64,000 nt of DNA, taken from NCBI RefSeq assembly GCF_002909445.1, contig NZ_PPXC01000005.1, positions 186,001 through 250,000 of the forward strand, in the 5' to 3' direction. Every line of letters begins with the position of its first letter. Positions within the stretch are counted from its first letter, which is position 1. The position numbers and the translations under genes are program-made. The stretch comes from Arthrobacter glacialis. GTDB taxonomy: Bacteria; Actinomycetota; Actinomycetes; Actinomycetales; Micrococcaceae. A model generated the notes under the pieces. That model saw only the letters and a program-made list of their open reading frames with translations. It was not told the DNA's origin and did no database searches. Positions 33,860 to 42,630 of the stretch are shown in pieces.

Positions 33860-34554
33860 GCGTCGGCCTGGTGATCGTCTCCCACAGCGTCCAACTGGCG
33901 GCCGGGGTGGTGGAGCTGGCCGCTCAAATGGCCCCCGATGTGGTGTTGATCCCCGCCGGCGGAATGGACGACGGCGGCATTGGGACGTCCCTGGACAAGG
34001 TCATGACAGCCTTGGGTCTGGCTGACACGGGCGCCGGTGCTGTGGTTCTCACCGACTTGGGTTCGGCCGTCATGACCGCAGAGTCCGCCCTAGAGTTCAT
34101 GGGCAACCCGGATACTGTTCTGTTGGCCAACGCGCCACTGGTGGAGGGCTCCATCGCTGCAGCCGTTGCGGCGCAGTCAGGGGCAGCCCTGGATGTTGTG
34201 TGCAAGGCAGCCGAGACGGCGCTTAATCCCGTGGCAGCATCCCCTGCTGGCGGCACCGCTACCGCGCTCCCATCGACGGCTGACGCCGGGGAAGCCGGCG
34301 CCGTGACGGCAGTTGTCACGTTGATCAACCCGATGGGCCTGCACGCCCGCCCAGCTGCCGTGTTGGCCGGGGAACTCGGTGCCATGGACGTGGAGATAGA
34401 GATCAACGGTGTGGACGGACAATCCGTCATGATGCTGATGACTCTGGGCGCGGGCCAAGGCGCCGAGCTGAACATCTCCGCCACCGGGCCCGACGCCAAG
34501 CGCGCCGTGGACCTGGTGCGCCGGGAAGTCGAGGCCGGCTTCGGCGAGATCTAA
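33856..34554 (+). CDS. dhaM: Dihydroxyacetone kinase phosphotransfer protein DhaM (EIIA-HPr fusion)
   Basis: Carries PTS phosphate to DhaL-ADP. Residues 1-130 are a mannose-type EIIA domain with the phospho-His at residue 10 (VGLVIVSHS). Residues about 148-232 are an HPr domain with phospho-His163 in INPMGLHARPAAVL. No EI domain is attached, unlike the E. coli protein, so EI must come in trans; ptsI is at 54911-56629. ATGA overlap with dhaL. 232 residues, the usual actinobacterial form. Confidence 0.92.
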   Translation: MSVGLVIVSHSVQLAAGVVELAAQMAPDVVLIPAGGMDDGGIGTSLDKVMTALGLADTGAGAVVLTDLGSAVMTAESALEFMGNPDTVLLANAPLVEGSIAAAVAAQSGAALDVVCKAAETALNPVAASPAGGTATALPSTADAGEAGAVTAVVTLINPMGLHARPAAVLAGELGAMDVEIEINGVDGQSVMMLMTLGAGQGAELNISATGPDAKRAVDLVRREVEAGFGEI

Positions 34555-34700
34555 GTCCCCGGCTACGCTTCGGCGGCGGAACCGGCATTTCCTCGGCGAC
34601 TTTCCGGCCCTCGGCCGCGGGCGGCCTCCGGCCTCCCTGACGTCGCCTCCGGAAACACCGGTCCCGCCGCTGCCGGTGGTCAAGCTTGTCGGTTCGGTGG

Positions 34701-34736
34701 TCGAGCCTGTCGAGACCTTGATCTCGACAGGCTCGA
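34701..34736. repeat. Palindromic repeat CGAGCCTGTCGAGA type, abutting the mutY stop
   Basis: 15-bp arms TCGAGCCTGTCGAGA (34701-34715) and its complement (34722-34736) around a 6-nt loop. This sequence is, from general knowledge, a common dispersed palindrome in Micrococcales genomes. The right arm ends at the base before the mutY stop codon (34737-34739, minus strand). Confidence 0.7.
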
Positions 34737-35645
34737 TCAGTGGGGGAGGTGGTAGCCGGTTTCGGAGAGTTGGGCCAGTCCGTCGGAGAGCAGGCCAGCC
34801 AGGGCGCGCTCAAGCTGCGGGGCGTGGGTGTTGAGGTCGTGCAGCTTGCGCAGCGCGGGGGCCGTTTCGGCGTGGACTTGTGCGGCCACGGAGTCCCAGA
34901 ACAGATCGGCGTGAACGGGGGAGCTGGCGGCACGCAACACGGCCATGACCGCACCGCGCACCTGCCTGTCGGTCCCGGCCCACGGCTGGCCCTTGGGAAT
35001 GTATGTGGGCTCCGGCTGGCCGGCTGCAATCCATGCGCACTTATCCAGTACGGGGCACAGATCGCACTTTGGGCTGCGTGCCGTGCAGATGACAGCACCA
35101 AGTTCCATCACGGCCGCATTCCACAGCACCGATTCGTCAGCATCTTCCGGTAGCAGGTCCGTGGCCAGGGCTGTTTCAGCGGCTGTGAGGGCCGGGGCGG
35201 GGAGCGCCTGGCCAATGACCAGCCGGGCATGAACACGGCGAATGTTGGTGTCCACAACTGTTGTGCGCCGGCCAAACGCAAAAGCGGCAACGGCCGCCGC
35301 TGTGTACGTCCCCACGCCGGGAAGAGCCAGAAGTTCCGGGTAAGTGTCCGGGACTGCGCCGTCGTGCTCCTCAAGAATCCGCGCAGCGGCGGCATGCAGG
35401 CGCAAGGCCCGGCGGGGGTATCCCAGCCGCCCCCAAGCCCGCAGGACATCGGCGGCCGGAGCGGCGGCAAAATCCGCAGGGGTGGGCCAGCGCTCCATCC
35501 ACTCCTCCCAGACGGGCTGCACACGGACCACCGGCGTTTGTTGGAGCATGATTTCGCTGACCAGGATGCCCCACGCCGAGCAGCCCCTGCGCCACGGCAG
35601 ATCCCTGGCCTGTTGCCCGAACCATCGCGTGATTTCCTGATGCAC
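34737..35645 (-). CDS. mutY: A/G-specific adenine DNA glycosylase MutY
   Basis: Removes adenine mispaired with 8-oxoguanine. ILVSEIMLQQTPVVRV and the helix-hairpin-helix LLALPGVGTYTAAAV with the following Asp (VVDTNIRRV) mark the catalytic core; the 4Fe-4S loop is C-x6-C-x2-C-x5-C in ICTARSPKCDLCPVLDKC. About 302 residues. The GTG at 35645 is preferred, with GGGAG 5 nt upstream; the frame is open to 35681. Position next to disA/radA matches the conserved actinobacterial order (Rv3589). Confidence 0.93.
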   Translation of the reverse strand: MHQEITRWFGQQARDLPWRRGCSAWGILVSEIMLQQTPVVRVQPVWEEWMERWPTPADFAAAPAADVLRAWGRLGYPRRALRLHAAAARILEEHDGAVPDTYPELLALPGVGTYTAAAVAAFAFGRRTTVVDTNIRRVHARLVIGQALPAPALTAAETALATDLLPEDADESVLWNAAVMELGAVICTARSPKCDLCPVLDKCAWIAAGQPEPTYIPKGQPWAGTDRQVRGAVMAVLRAASSPVHADLFWDSVAAQVHAETAPALRKLHDLNTHAPQLERALAGLLSDGLAQLSETGYHLPH

Positions 35646-35765
35646 CACATCTCCCTTCGCTGCGCAGCTGGCTTCGCCCAAAGCGGCAGTTCAACTCTAA
35701 GTCACGCGGCGTGGTTCACATGCTGGCTGGCGGCGTGGTTGGCGCCAAGGCGGCCGGCCCTTCGA

Positions 35766-35771
35766 TACTCT
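35766..35771 (+). promoter_or_regulatory. -10 hexamer for leaderless transcript of the membrane-anchored protein
   Basis: TACTCT ends 6 nt before the GTG at 35778; no Shine-Dalgarno site is in reach. Confidence 0.4.
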
Positions 35772-35777
35772 GGATAG

Positions 35778-36434
35778 GTGGGTGAGCAAGGGAATTCAAC
35801 AGGCGGCAGGGGCCCCGCACCCGTGCCTGCCAGCAGGCAGCCAGTTTCGGACAAGGTGTACCGCAGGCGCCGCCAAGTGGCGGGTGTGCTGATCCTGTTG
35901 ATCATCGCGGGGCTGATAGCCGGCGGAATTTTCATCTCAGGACTATTGAGTAGCGGCTCTGCGCCAACCAGCAATGCCGAACCGGCCAGCACCAGCTCAG
36001 CGAAAGCCAAACCGGCAGTGAAACCGGGCACGCCGCCGGCAGCCGTGTGTGATGAAGCCGGGATCAAGGTAACCGCCACTGTGGACAAGCCGGCTTACGG
36101 TCCCGAGGAATTCCCCGTCCTGACGCTGCGTGTGACCAACTCAGGAAAGTCCCCGTGCGACATCAACGTGGGCACCAGCCAGATGGAATTCCAGATCACC
36201 AGTGGCGAAGACGTCATCTTTAATTCGATGCACTGCCAGCTGGGCGCAACTGACTTGGTGAAAAATTTGGCACCGGGAGCTTCCGAGACCGCCAATTTTG
36301 TCTGGAAGGTGAAGCGCAGCGCCCCCGGCTGCGCCAAGGTTGCCGTTGAACCGGGGCGCTCAGGCGGCACCTATGCGTTTGTGGCAAAACTTGGCAAATG
36401 GTCCAGTGAACCGGTGACGTTCACGCTGCAATAG
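35778..36434 (+). CDS. Membrane-anchored protein with extracytoplasmic beta domain
   Basis: 218 residues: a short basic cytoplasmic part (VYRRRRQ), one hydrophobic helix at about 34-58 (VAGVLILLIIAGLIAGGIFI), a Ser/Ala/Pro linker, then an outside domain (VCDEAGIKVTATVDKPAYGPEEFPVLTLRVTNSGKSPCD, later GCAKVAVEPGRSGGTYAF) with four Cys that could form disulfides. It occupies the place of the membrane protein Rv3587c next to disA. No known catalytic motif; function unknown. Confidence 0.82.
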   Translation: MGEQGNSTGGRGPAPVPASRQPVSDKVYRRRRQVAGVLILLIIAGLIAGGIFISGLLSSGSAPTSNAEPASTSSAKAKPAVKPGTPPAAVCDEAGIKVTATVDKPAYGPEEFPVLTLRVTNSGKSPCDINVGTSQMEFQITSGEDVIFNSMHCQLGATDLVKNLAPGASETANFVWKVKRSAPGCAKVAVEPGRSGGTYAFVAKLGKWSSEPVTFTLQ

Positions 36435-36466
36435 GGGCGGCTGCCTTGGTGGCCGGGGACGCGGGG

Positions 36467-37540
36467 TTACAGGAAACGGTCCAGCAGGCTGGCTTCGGCA
36501 ATACGCGACAGGCCCTCGCGCACGTTGCGTGCACGCAGTTCACCGATGCCATCCACAACCATGAGCTCATCAATGGTGGCTGCCATCAAGTTCTGCAGCC
36601 CGCCAAAGTGGTCAACCAGGCGCCCGGCCACTGCACCGGGCACGGCCTTCAAGCCCGACACCAAGCGGTATCCGCGCGGCTGGATCATGATGTCCAGGGA
36701 ATCGTTGCCCCCGGTGGTCAGGCCAACAATGTTGGCAATGAGGTTCAGGTTGATCAAATCCGCTTGATCGATCTCTTGAAGCGCCGCTACAGCAGCATCC
36801 ACATCCGTTGTCTCCGGGACCGTGTAGTCGCGAATCACCATGTCAGCTCCGGAGCCGCGGGTGGTGGAGAGTTCCTCCAGTTGCAAGGAGAGCAGGCGCC
36901 CGTCCACGCCGAGTTCCAGCACGTATTGGGCGATTTCTTCCGAGATTCGGCGCACCATCTCATGGCGCTGCAAGGTGACGGCAACATCGCGGACAGTGAC
37001 CATGGCCTCGATCTCCAGGGCGGAGAGTGAACTTGTCACCTGGTCCAGGCGCGCGCGGTAGCGTTCCAGGGTGGCCAGGGCCTGGTTGGCGCGGGCCAGG
37101 ACCTTTTCTGAACCCTCCAAAACGTAGCGCAGCCCGTCCACGTACAAGGCAATGATCTGCATGGACTGGCTGACCGAAACAACAGGTACACCGGTTTGAA
37201 TGGCCACCCGCTCCGCGGTTCGGTGGCGGGTTCCAGATTCCTGGGTTTCAATGCTCGGGTCCGGCACCAGCTGGACGGCTGCCCGAATAATTTTGGTGAC
37301 GTCCTTGTCGCACACAATAGCGCCGTCCATTTTGGCCAGTTCACGCAGACTTGTGGGGGCAAAGTCAATGCCGATCTCAAAGCCGCCGGAGCACAGGCTG
37401 TCAATGGTTTTGTCCGAGCCGAGCACAATCAGTGCGCCCGTGCGGCCTCGAAGAATTCGTTCCAGTCCATCACGCAACGGCGTTCCCGGCGCGACACGGG
37501 CAAGAGTGGCTTTCAAAGCCTCTTCGGGGCTGCGGAGCAT
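36467..37540 (-). CDS. disA: Diadenylate cyclase / DNA integrity scanning protein DisA
   Basis: Makes c-di-AMP from two ATP and slows when bound to branched DNA. The catalytic DGA (residues 72-74, AKMDGAIVCD) and RHRTA (105-109) motifs of the DAC domain are intact. The central helical linker and the C-terminal helix-hairpin-helix DNA-binding region (GLKAVPGAVAGRLVDHFGGL, VDGIGELRARNVREGL) follow. 357 residues from the ATG at 37540, which has AAGGA 8 nt upstream; a GTG at 37564 in frame lacks one. It follows radA on the same strand (167 nt apart). Confidence 0.95.
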   Translation of the reverse strand: MLRSPEEALKATLARVAPGTPLRDGLERILRGRTGALIVLGSDKTIDSLCSGGFEIGIDFAPTSLRELAKMDGAIVCDKDVTKIIRAAVQLVPDPSIETQESGTRHRTAERVAIQTGVPVVSVSQSMQIIALYVDGLRYVLEGSEKVLARANQALATLERYRARLDQVTSSLSALEIEAMVTVRDVAVTLQRHEMVRRISEEIAQYVLELGVDGRLLSLQLEELSTTRGSGADMVIRDYTVPETTDVDAAVAALQEIDQADLINLNLIANIVGLTTGGNDSLDIMIQPRGYRLVSGLKAVPGAVAGRLVDHFGGLQNLMAATIDELMVVDGIGELRARNVREGLSRIAEASLLDRFL

Positions 37541-37707
37541 GGGCGGTTCCTTCTTTTCGAGCACGGGAATCCGCGCAAGTCACAATGCCCATAATAGTGG
37601 GAAGTAGCCGTGTTTTCCGGCTGGATTGGCCTTTTAGCCAGCCAGTCGTGGAAATGTGCCGTTTTCGCGCAATTTCGGGACAACAGACGGCGTCGGCGGA
37701 GCTCGCT

Positions 37708-39099
37708 TTAGCCGTGGAGCAACAGTTCCGTCGCCTCTGCGATGTGCTCGATTTCCTTCACTGTGAAGTCCGGCGGAATGGGGCCGGGTCCCGTTGAGCT
37801 CAACGGGACCAGGGCGTGGGTGTAACCCAACCGGCTGGCCTCCTGGATGCGCTGATTGATGCCCGGCACGGGGCGGACCTCCCCGGCCAGACCCACCTCG
37901 CCAAACGCCACCATCTTGCCGTGGACCGGCTTGTTGGTTTTAGCGGACACAATGGACAAGGCCACGGCCAGATCCATGGCCGGTTCGGAGAGCTTGGCGC
38001 CGCCCACTGTTGCCACGTAGCTGTCGTCAGCATCCAAGCGCAGTCCGGCCCTTTGCTGCAGCACGGCAAGCAACATGCCAATGCGGGTCGAATCCAGGCC
38101 GGAAACCGTGCGGCGGGGCGAGGAACCCAGTGCCGGGGTCAGTAGTGCCTGCACCTCAGCCAGCAACGGCCGGCGGCCCTCCATGGTCACCGTGATGCAG
38201 GTGCCGGAAACGGGCTGGGAGGTGCGGGAGGTAAACAAGCCGCTGGGATCGGCCAGGCCTTCAATGCCGTTGTCGGTGAGGTCAAAACAGCCCACCTCAT
38301 CGGTTTGGCCGTAACGGTTCTTGACCGCACGCAGCAGACGCAGACGGGAGTGGCGTTCGCCGTCGAACTGGCACACAACATCCACCAGGTGCTCCAGCAG
38401 GCGGGGCCCGGCAATGGAGCCGTCCTTGGTCACGTGGCCCACCAGCAGAGTTGTCATGTTCAGGCGTTTGGCTGCTGCAATGAGCGACGCCGCAACCTCG
38501 CGCACCTGCGACACCCCGCCGGCACTGCCGTCAACCATGGCGCTGCTGAAAGTCTGTACCGAATCCACAATCAACAGGGCGGGCTGCACGGCCTCCACCT
38601 GGCCAAGCGCCGTGCCAAGATCGGTTTCGGCACCCAAATACAAGGTATCCGCCACGGCGCCAATGCGTTCGGCCCGCAATTTCACCTGGGCGGCAGATTC
38701 CTCACCCGTCAGGTACAGGACCTTTTTGGGTTCGCGGCCATGCTCATTGCGGGCAAACTTTGCCGCAACATCCAGCAGCAGCGTTGATTTTCCGACGCCG
38801 GGTTCCCCCGCCAGCAGGATCACGGCACCTGGCACCATGCCGCCGCCCAGGACGCGGTCCAGCTCCGGCACACCCGTGAGATTGTGGGCTGCCTTGGAGG
38901 CATCCACCTCGGAGATCAGCTGGGCAGGCCGGACAACTGTGGTGGCGGCGGTGGTCCTGATGACGACCATGCCGATTTCCTCCAGCGTGCCCCAAGCCTG
39001 GCATTCGCCGCAGCGGCCCACCCATTTGACGGCCGTCCAGCCACATTCGCCGCAACGGAAGTTTTGCCCTGAGTTGGTCTTTGCGCTCTTTGTTGCCAT
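37708..39099 (-). CDS. radA: DNA repair protein RadA (Sms)
   Basis: RecA-like ATPase for branch migration in homologous recombination. Zinc finger FRCGECGW...GRCGECQAW at the N-terminus, Walker A GEPGVGKST, the RadA-specific motif as KNRYGQTDEVGCFD (Tyr in place of the usual Phe), and a C-terminal Lon-protease-like domain. 463 residues. The ATG at 39099 is preceded, 6 nt away, by TAGGGT (39111-39106, minus strand) and no SD, so the transcript is probably leaderless. Pairing with disA is conserved. Confidence 0.95.
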   Translation of the reverse strand: MATKSAKTNSGQNFRCGECGWTAVKWVGRCGECQAWGTLEEIGMVVIRTTAATTVVRPAQLISEVDASKAAHNLTGVPELDRVLGGGMVPGAVILLAGEPGVGKSTLLLDVAAKFARNEHGREPKKVLYLTGEESAAQVKLRAERIGAVADTLYLGAETDLGTALGQVEAVQPALLIVDSVQTFSSAMVDGSAGGVSQVREVAASLIAAAKRLNMTTLLVGHVTKDGSIAGPRLLEHLVDVVCQFDGERHSRLRLLRAVKNRYGQTDEVGCFDLTDNGIEGLADPSGLFTSRTSQPVSGTCITVTMEGRRPLLAEVQALLTPALGSSPRRTVSGLDSTRIGMLLAVLQQRAGLRLDADDSYVATVGGAKLSEPAMDLAVALSIVSAKTNKPVHGKMVAFGEVGLAGEVRPVPGINQRIQEASRLGYTHALVPLSSTGPGPIPPDFTVKEIEHIAEATELLLHG

Positions 39100-39105
39100 G
39101 ACTCA

Positions 39106-39111
39106 ACCCTA
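39106..39111 (-). promoter_or_regulatory. -10 hexamer for leaderless radA transcript
   Basis: TAGGGT on the minus strand ends 6 nt before the radA ATG; no Shine-Dalgarno site present. Confidence 0.45.
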
Positions 39112-39174
39112 GCGCCGGGCACTGACATGATGCTGCTGGTGCCCAAGGCGCTGTGGATAAGTTCGCGCAGAAAA

Positions 39175-40308
39175 CTAAAGTTCGGGCAGCAAATCCCGGG
39201 CTTCGGAAGGATCCATCTGGGCCGCCTCCAGAAGATCCACCACCAGTGGACGCAAGAGCAGCACAAGGGCTTCGCCCTCCATCCGTGAGATTTCCAGCTT
39301 GTTCGGGTGCAGCCTCATGGCAATGTCGGCGAGCGAATCGCGGGCATGACTGAGGGTGGCCCGGGACGTAGTGTCAGAAACCGCTGCAGCGAGCTCATCC
39401 ACGGCTGATGCGCATTCGCTCATGATTTCTCCAAGGTGAACGCTGCCGGCCTCGGACAGTGCCGCATTGTTGATGGTGCTGGCCAGCCGACGGGCAAAGA
39501 CCCGACTGGAACGCATGGCATAGTCAACCCGGACCATCAACTTGGCCATCCCCTCCACTTCCTGGAAATGGCGCCTGTACATGGGCGACAATCTGGCAAT
39601 TTCCACAGAGCCGCGCAAGCCTTGGCGCATGGCATCGATGCGTGGTTGTTGGCTGCGGGCCCTCACCAGGGCGTGCCAGGCCGTGGTGGAATCGTTGTAG
39701 GAAAGGGCGGAAGCGCATTCACGCAACACAAGCGACAACTCGCCGAGGACTTCCTTGAGGTCCTCCTTGGGCTCCCGCCGCGGATCCCGGGGCAGCAGGA
39801 ACGTTGCCGCCAGGGCGAAACAACCACCCACGATGGCGTCAATGCTGCGGGTGAATGGCCCACCTGCCGGCATGGGCAGCAAAACTACCAGCAGGGACTG
39901 GAGCGCCAGTTGGGTGGTGAAGATGGCGCCAGTGTCCAAGAACCGTGCCAGCAGGATGGACAGAAAAAGCACCAGTGCCGCCTGCCAAATGCCAGGACCC
40001 AGCCAATGCACCAGGACGTCACCCACCGCAATGCCAAGGGTGCAGCCCATTCCCACCTCCAGTACCCGGCGAAGACGCGGATCCCTGGTAAAGCCAAGGG
40101 CAATAATGGCGCTGGTGGCAGCAAACAAGGGGCCTTGGTGCCCCAAAACCAGTTCGGAGAAGTAGTAGGCGCCCACTGCGCAGACGGTCATCATCAGGGC
40201 CTGGACCACTGAACCGTAGCTGCGGCGCAACCCTAAACGGGCGCGACGTTTCAGGAAACGTACTGTTGCTGCCGGCTTTGTGTGCTTTGCCGGGGCTGAC
40301 TCGGGCAT
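39175..40308 (-). CDS. FUSC-family (aromatic-acid exporter-like) membrane protein
   Basis: About 377 residues. The N-terminal half has five to six hydrophobic helices (for example ALMMTVCAVGAYYFSELVLG, ALVLFLSILLARFLDTGAIF), and the conserved RDPRLRRVLEVGMGCTLGIAVG loop of FUSC/ArAE proteins. The C-terminal half is soluble and helical. Such proteins are thought to export aromatic acids; substrate unknown here. The ATG at 40308 (MPESAPAKH) is preferred over an open extension to 40404 because TAGACT lies 7 nt before it. Divergent from pstS. Confidence 0.82.
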   Translation of the reverse strand: MPESAPAKHTKPAATVRFLKRRARLGLRRSYGSVVQALMMTVCAVGAYYFSELVLGHQGPLFAATSAIIALGFTRDPRLRRVLEVGMGCTLGIAVGDVLVHWLGPGIWQAALVLFLSILLARFLDTGAIFTTQLALQSLLVVLLPMPAGGPFTRSIDAIVGGCFALAATFLLPRDPRREPKEDLKEVLGELSLVLRECASALSYNDSTTAWHALVRARSQQPRIDAMRQGLRGSVEIARLSPMYRRHFQEVEGMAKLMVRVDYAMRSSRVFARRLASTINNAALSEAGSVHLGEIMSECASAVDELAAAVSDTTSRATLSHARDSLADIAMRLHPNKLEISRMEGEALVLLLRPLVVDLLEAAQMDPSEARDLLPEL

Positions 40309-40315
40309 GGTGCCA

Positions 40316-40321
40316 AGTCTA
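40316..40321 (-). promoter_or_regulatory. -10 hexamer for leaderless FUSC transcript
   Basis: TAGACT on the minus strand ends 7 nt before the ATG at 40308 and decides this start over upstream in-frame codons. Confidence 0.4.
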
Positions 40322-40455
40322 TGCTTCACCGGGCCAAACACCCGATGGGCTTGCGCTGGCCCACGGCTTTTGCGCCCGGCGACAGCGCAACGCCCAACGA
40401 ACAACGGTTACTGATGTGACCGGCGTCGTACAGCAAAACCAAGAATCCCCGCAGC

Positions 40456-40477
40456 GTTAACCTTCCGTTCACCTAGG
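40456..40477 (+). promoter_or_regulatory. PHO box upstream of pstS
   Basis: Two 11-nt direct-repeat units, GTTAACCTTCC (40456-40466) and GTTCACCTAGG (40467-40477), match the GTTCACC-type PhoP operator known from Streptomyces. A third weaker unit, GTTACCTCGGT, starts at 40490, in near-phase. This predicts PhoP activation of pstSCAB in phosphate starvation. Confidence 0.8.
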
Positions 40478-40555
40478 TGGGGGTGTTGCGTTACCTCGGT
40501 TGCTTAACGTCAAAGAGTAAGAAATCGAAAGCAACCCAACGAAGAGGTAGATCGC

Positions 40556-41674
40556 GTGAAGGCACTTCACATTGGCCGCGTGGCAGCAGTACTCACCGTC
40601 GGTGCATTGGCACTGACAGCCTGCGGAACTGACAACGTGGTGGAAACCGGCAACGGCGCAACCACTGGAGCAAGCGCGGGACCCACCGTCACCGGCACAC
40701 TGACCGGCACCGGCGCCAGCTCCATCTCAGCAGCCATGGACGCGTGGAAGGCCGGCTTCGAATCCGCCAACTCCGGCGCCAAGGTCCAGTACTCTCCCGA
40801 AGGCTCCGGCGCGGGACGCAAGGCCCTCATTGCAGGCGCCGTACAGTTCGCCGGCTCGGATGCGTACCTCAAGGACGAAGAGCTGGTCTCCGCCCAGGAA
40901 AAGTGCGGGCCCGACGGCGCCATCAACGTCCCCTGGTACATCTCACCGATCACCGTTGCGTTCAACGTTGAGGGTGTCAAGGCTTTGAAGCTCGACGCCG
41001 ACACCATCGCCAAGATCTTCCGCGGCGACATCAAGAACTGGAACGACGCAGCCATCAAGGCAGCCAACCCGGACGCTACGCTGCCGGACCTGGCCATCAC
41101 CCCCGTGCACCGCTCGGACAACTCCGGCACCACGGAAAACTTCACGGATTACCTGGCCGCAGCCGCCAAGACTGTCTGGACAGACGCGAAGTCAGGCGAC
41201 TGGCCCACCGCACTGCCGGGCGAAAATGCCAAGGGCACCTCCGGCGTCGTCAAGACAACCACCGAAACCGCCGGCGCCATCACCTACGCCGATGACTCAG
41301 CAGTCACCGACGCCCTGGGCAAGGTTGAGCTGAAGGTTGGCGACACGTTTGTCCCCGTCACCGCCGAGGCAGCAGCCATTGCCGTTGACGCCGCAACGGT
41401 GGTCGAAGGCCGCTCCGCCAACGATCTTTCCTTGAAGCTGGACCGCACCACCACTGTGGCTGGCGCCTACCCGGCAGTTCTGGTCTCCTACGGTGTGTTC
41501 TGCGCGCACTACCCGGACGCCGCAACCGTTGACCTGGTCAAGTCCTTCGGCACCTTCGTGCTCAGCGATGAGGGCCAGAAGCAGGCAGCCGACGCAGCCA
41601 AGAGCGCACCGCTCTCAGCCGCGCTCGCCACCAAGGCGAAGGCTTCGGTCGACTCCATCAGCGTCGCCAAGTAA
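40556..41674 (+). CDS. pstS: Phosphate ABC transporter substrate-binding lipoprotein PstS
   Basis: Captures phosphate outside the membrane for PstCAB. Signal peptide VAAVLTVGALALTAC with the lipobox LTAC at about residue 22. Phosphate-ligand segments GTGASSISAAMDAW, SPEGSGAGRKALIAG, FAGSDA and HRSDNSGTTENFTDYL are visible. 372 residues. GTG start with GAGG 6 nt upstream. First gene of pstSCAB; a PHO box lies about 80 nt upstream. Confidence 0.96.
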   Translation: MKALHIGRVAAVLTVGALALTACGTDNVVETGNGATTGASAGPTVTGTLTGTGASSISAAMDAWKAGFESANSGAKVQYSPEGSGAGRKALIAGAVQFAGSDAYLKDEELVSAQEKCGPDGAINVPWYISPITVAFNVEGVKALKLDADTIAKIFRGDIKNWNDAAIKAANPDATLPDLAITPVHRSDNSGTTENFTDYLAAAAKTVWTDAKSGDWPTALPGENAKGTSGVVKTTTETAGAITYADDSAVTDALGKVELKVGDTFVPVTAEAAAIAVDAATVVEGRSANDLSLKLDRTTTVAGAYPAVLVSYGVFCAHYPDAATVDLVKSFGTFVLSDEGQKQAADAAKSAPLSAALATKAKASVDSISVAK

Positions 41675-41697
41675 AGCTCAAACAAAAAGGTATTAGA

Positions 41698-42630
41698 TTG
41701 TCCACCACCAAGCTCGCACGTCGAGCCGGAACAGGCCGCACCGGAGATAAAGTCTTCTCCGGTGCGGCACTGGGTGCCGGTGCCCTGATTGTGGCTGTCC
41801 TCTTCGCTGTGGCCCTGTTCCTGGTTGTCCAGGCGTTGCCAACCTTCAGCGCACCCGCTGCCGACATCACGGGCGGGGAAGGCTTCTTCACCTACATCTT
41901 CCCCATCGTCATCGGCACGCTCATCGCCGCCACCATTGCCCTGCTCATTGCCACACCCATTGGCATTGCCGTGGCCCTGTTCATCTCCCACTACGCCCCG
42001 CGCAAGCTGGCCCGTGGCCTGGGATATGTGGTGGACCTGCTAGCTGCCATCCCCTCAGTTGTCTACGGCGCCTGGGGTGCAAGCTTCCTCGCTTCACAGC
42101 TGAAGGTGCCGTACCAGTGGCTCGCTGAGAACATGGGCTGGATTCCCCTTTTTGCAGGACCTGCTTCAAGCACTGGCAAGACCATTTTGACGGCCGGCAT
42201 TGTCCTCGCCGTCATGGTCCTGCCCATCATTGCCTCACTTACCCGGGAGATTTTCCTGCAGGCACCCATGCTGCACCAAGAAGCGGCGTTGGCGTTGGGC
42301 GCCACCCGGTGGGAAATGATCCGCATGGCTGTTCTACCCTTTGCCCGCGGCGGCATAATCAGCGCCGTCATGCTGGGCCTTGGCCGTGCTCTGGGTGAAA
42401 CCATGGCTGTAGCCCTTGTCCTTTCCTCAGGACCCCTGATCGCCTCCCTGATCCGCTCCGGCAACCAAACCATTGCCGCCGAGATCGCACTGGACTTTCC
42501 CGAAGCCTTCGGCCTGCGCATGCACGAACTCATCGCAGCAGGCCTGGTGCTCTTCCTCATCACCCTGGCAGTAAACATGGTGGCCCGCTGGATCATCAAC
42601 CGCCACAAAGAATTCTCGGGAGCTAACTAA
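41698..42630 (+). CDS. pstC: Phosphate ABC transporter permease PstC
   Basis: Inner permease subunit, 310 residues with six membrane helices. The cytoplasmic EAA loop that contacts PstB is EAALALGATRWEMIRMAVLP, followed by GRALGETMAVALV. TTG start at 41698 with AAGG about 8 nt upstream. The stop overlaps the ATG of pstA by 1 nt (TAATG). Confidence 0.95.
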   Translation: MSTTKLARRAGTGRTGDKVFSGAALGAGALIVAVLFAVALFLVVQALPTFSAPAADITGGEGFFTYIFPIVIGTLIAATIALLIATPIGIAVALFISHYAPRKLARGLGYVVDLLAAIPSVVYGAWGASFLASQLKVPYQWLAENMGWIPLFAGPASSTGKTILTAGIVLAVMVLPIIASLTREIFLQAPMLHQEAALALGATRWEMIRMAVLPFARGGIISAVMLGLGRALGETMAVALVLSSGPLIASLIRSGNQTIAAEIALDFPEAFGLRMHELIAAGLVLFLITLAVNMVARWIINRHKEFSGAN

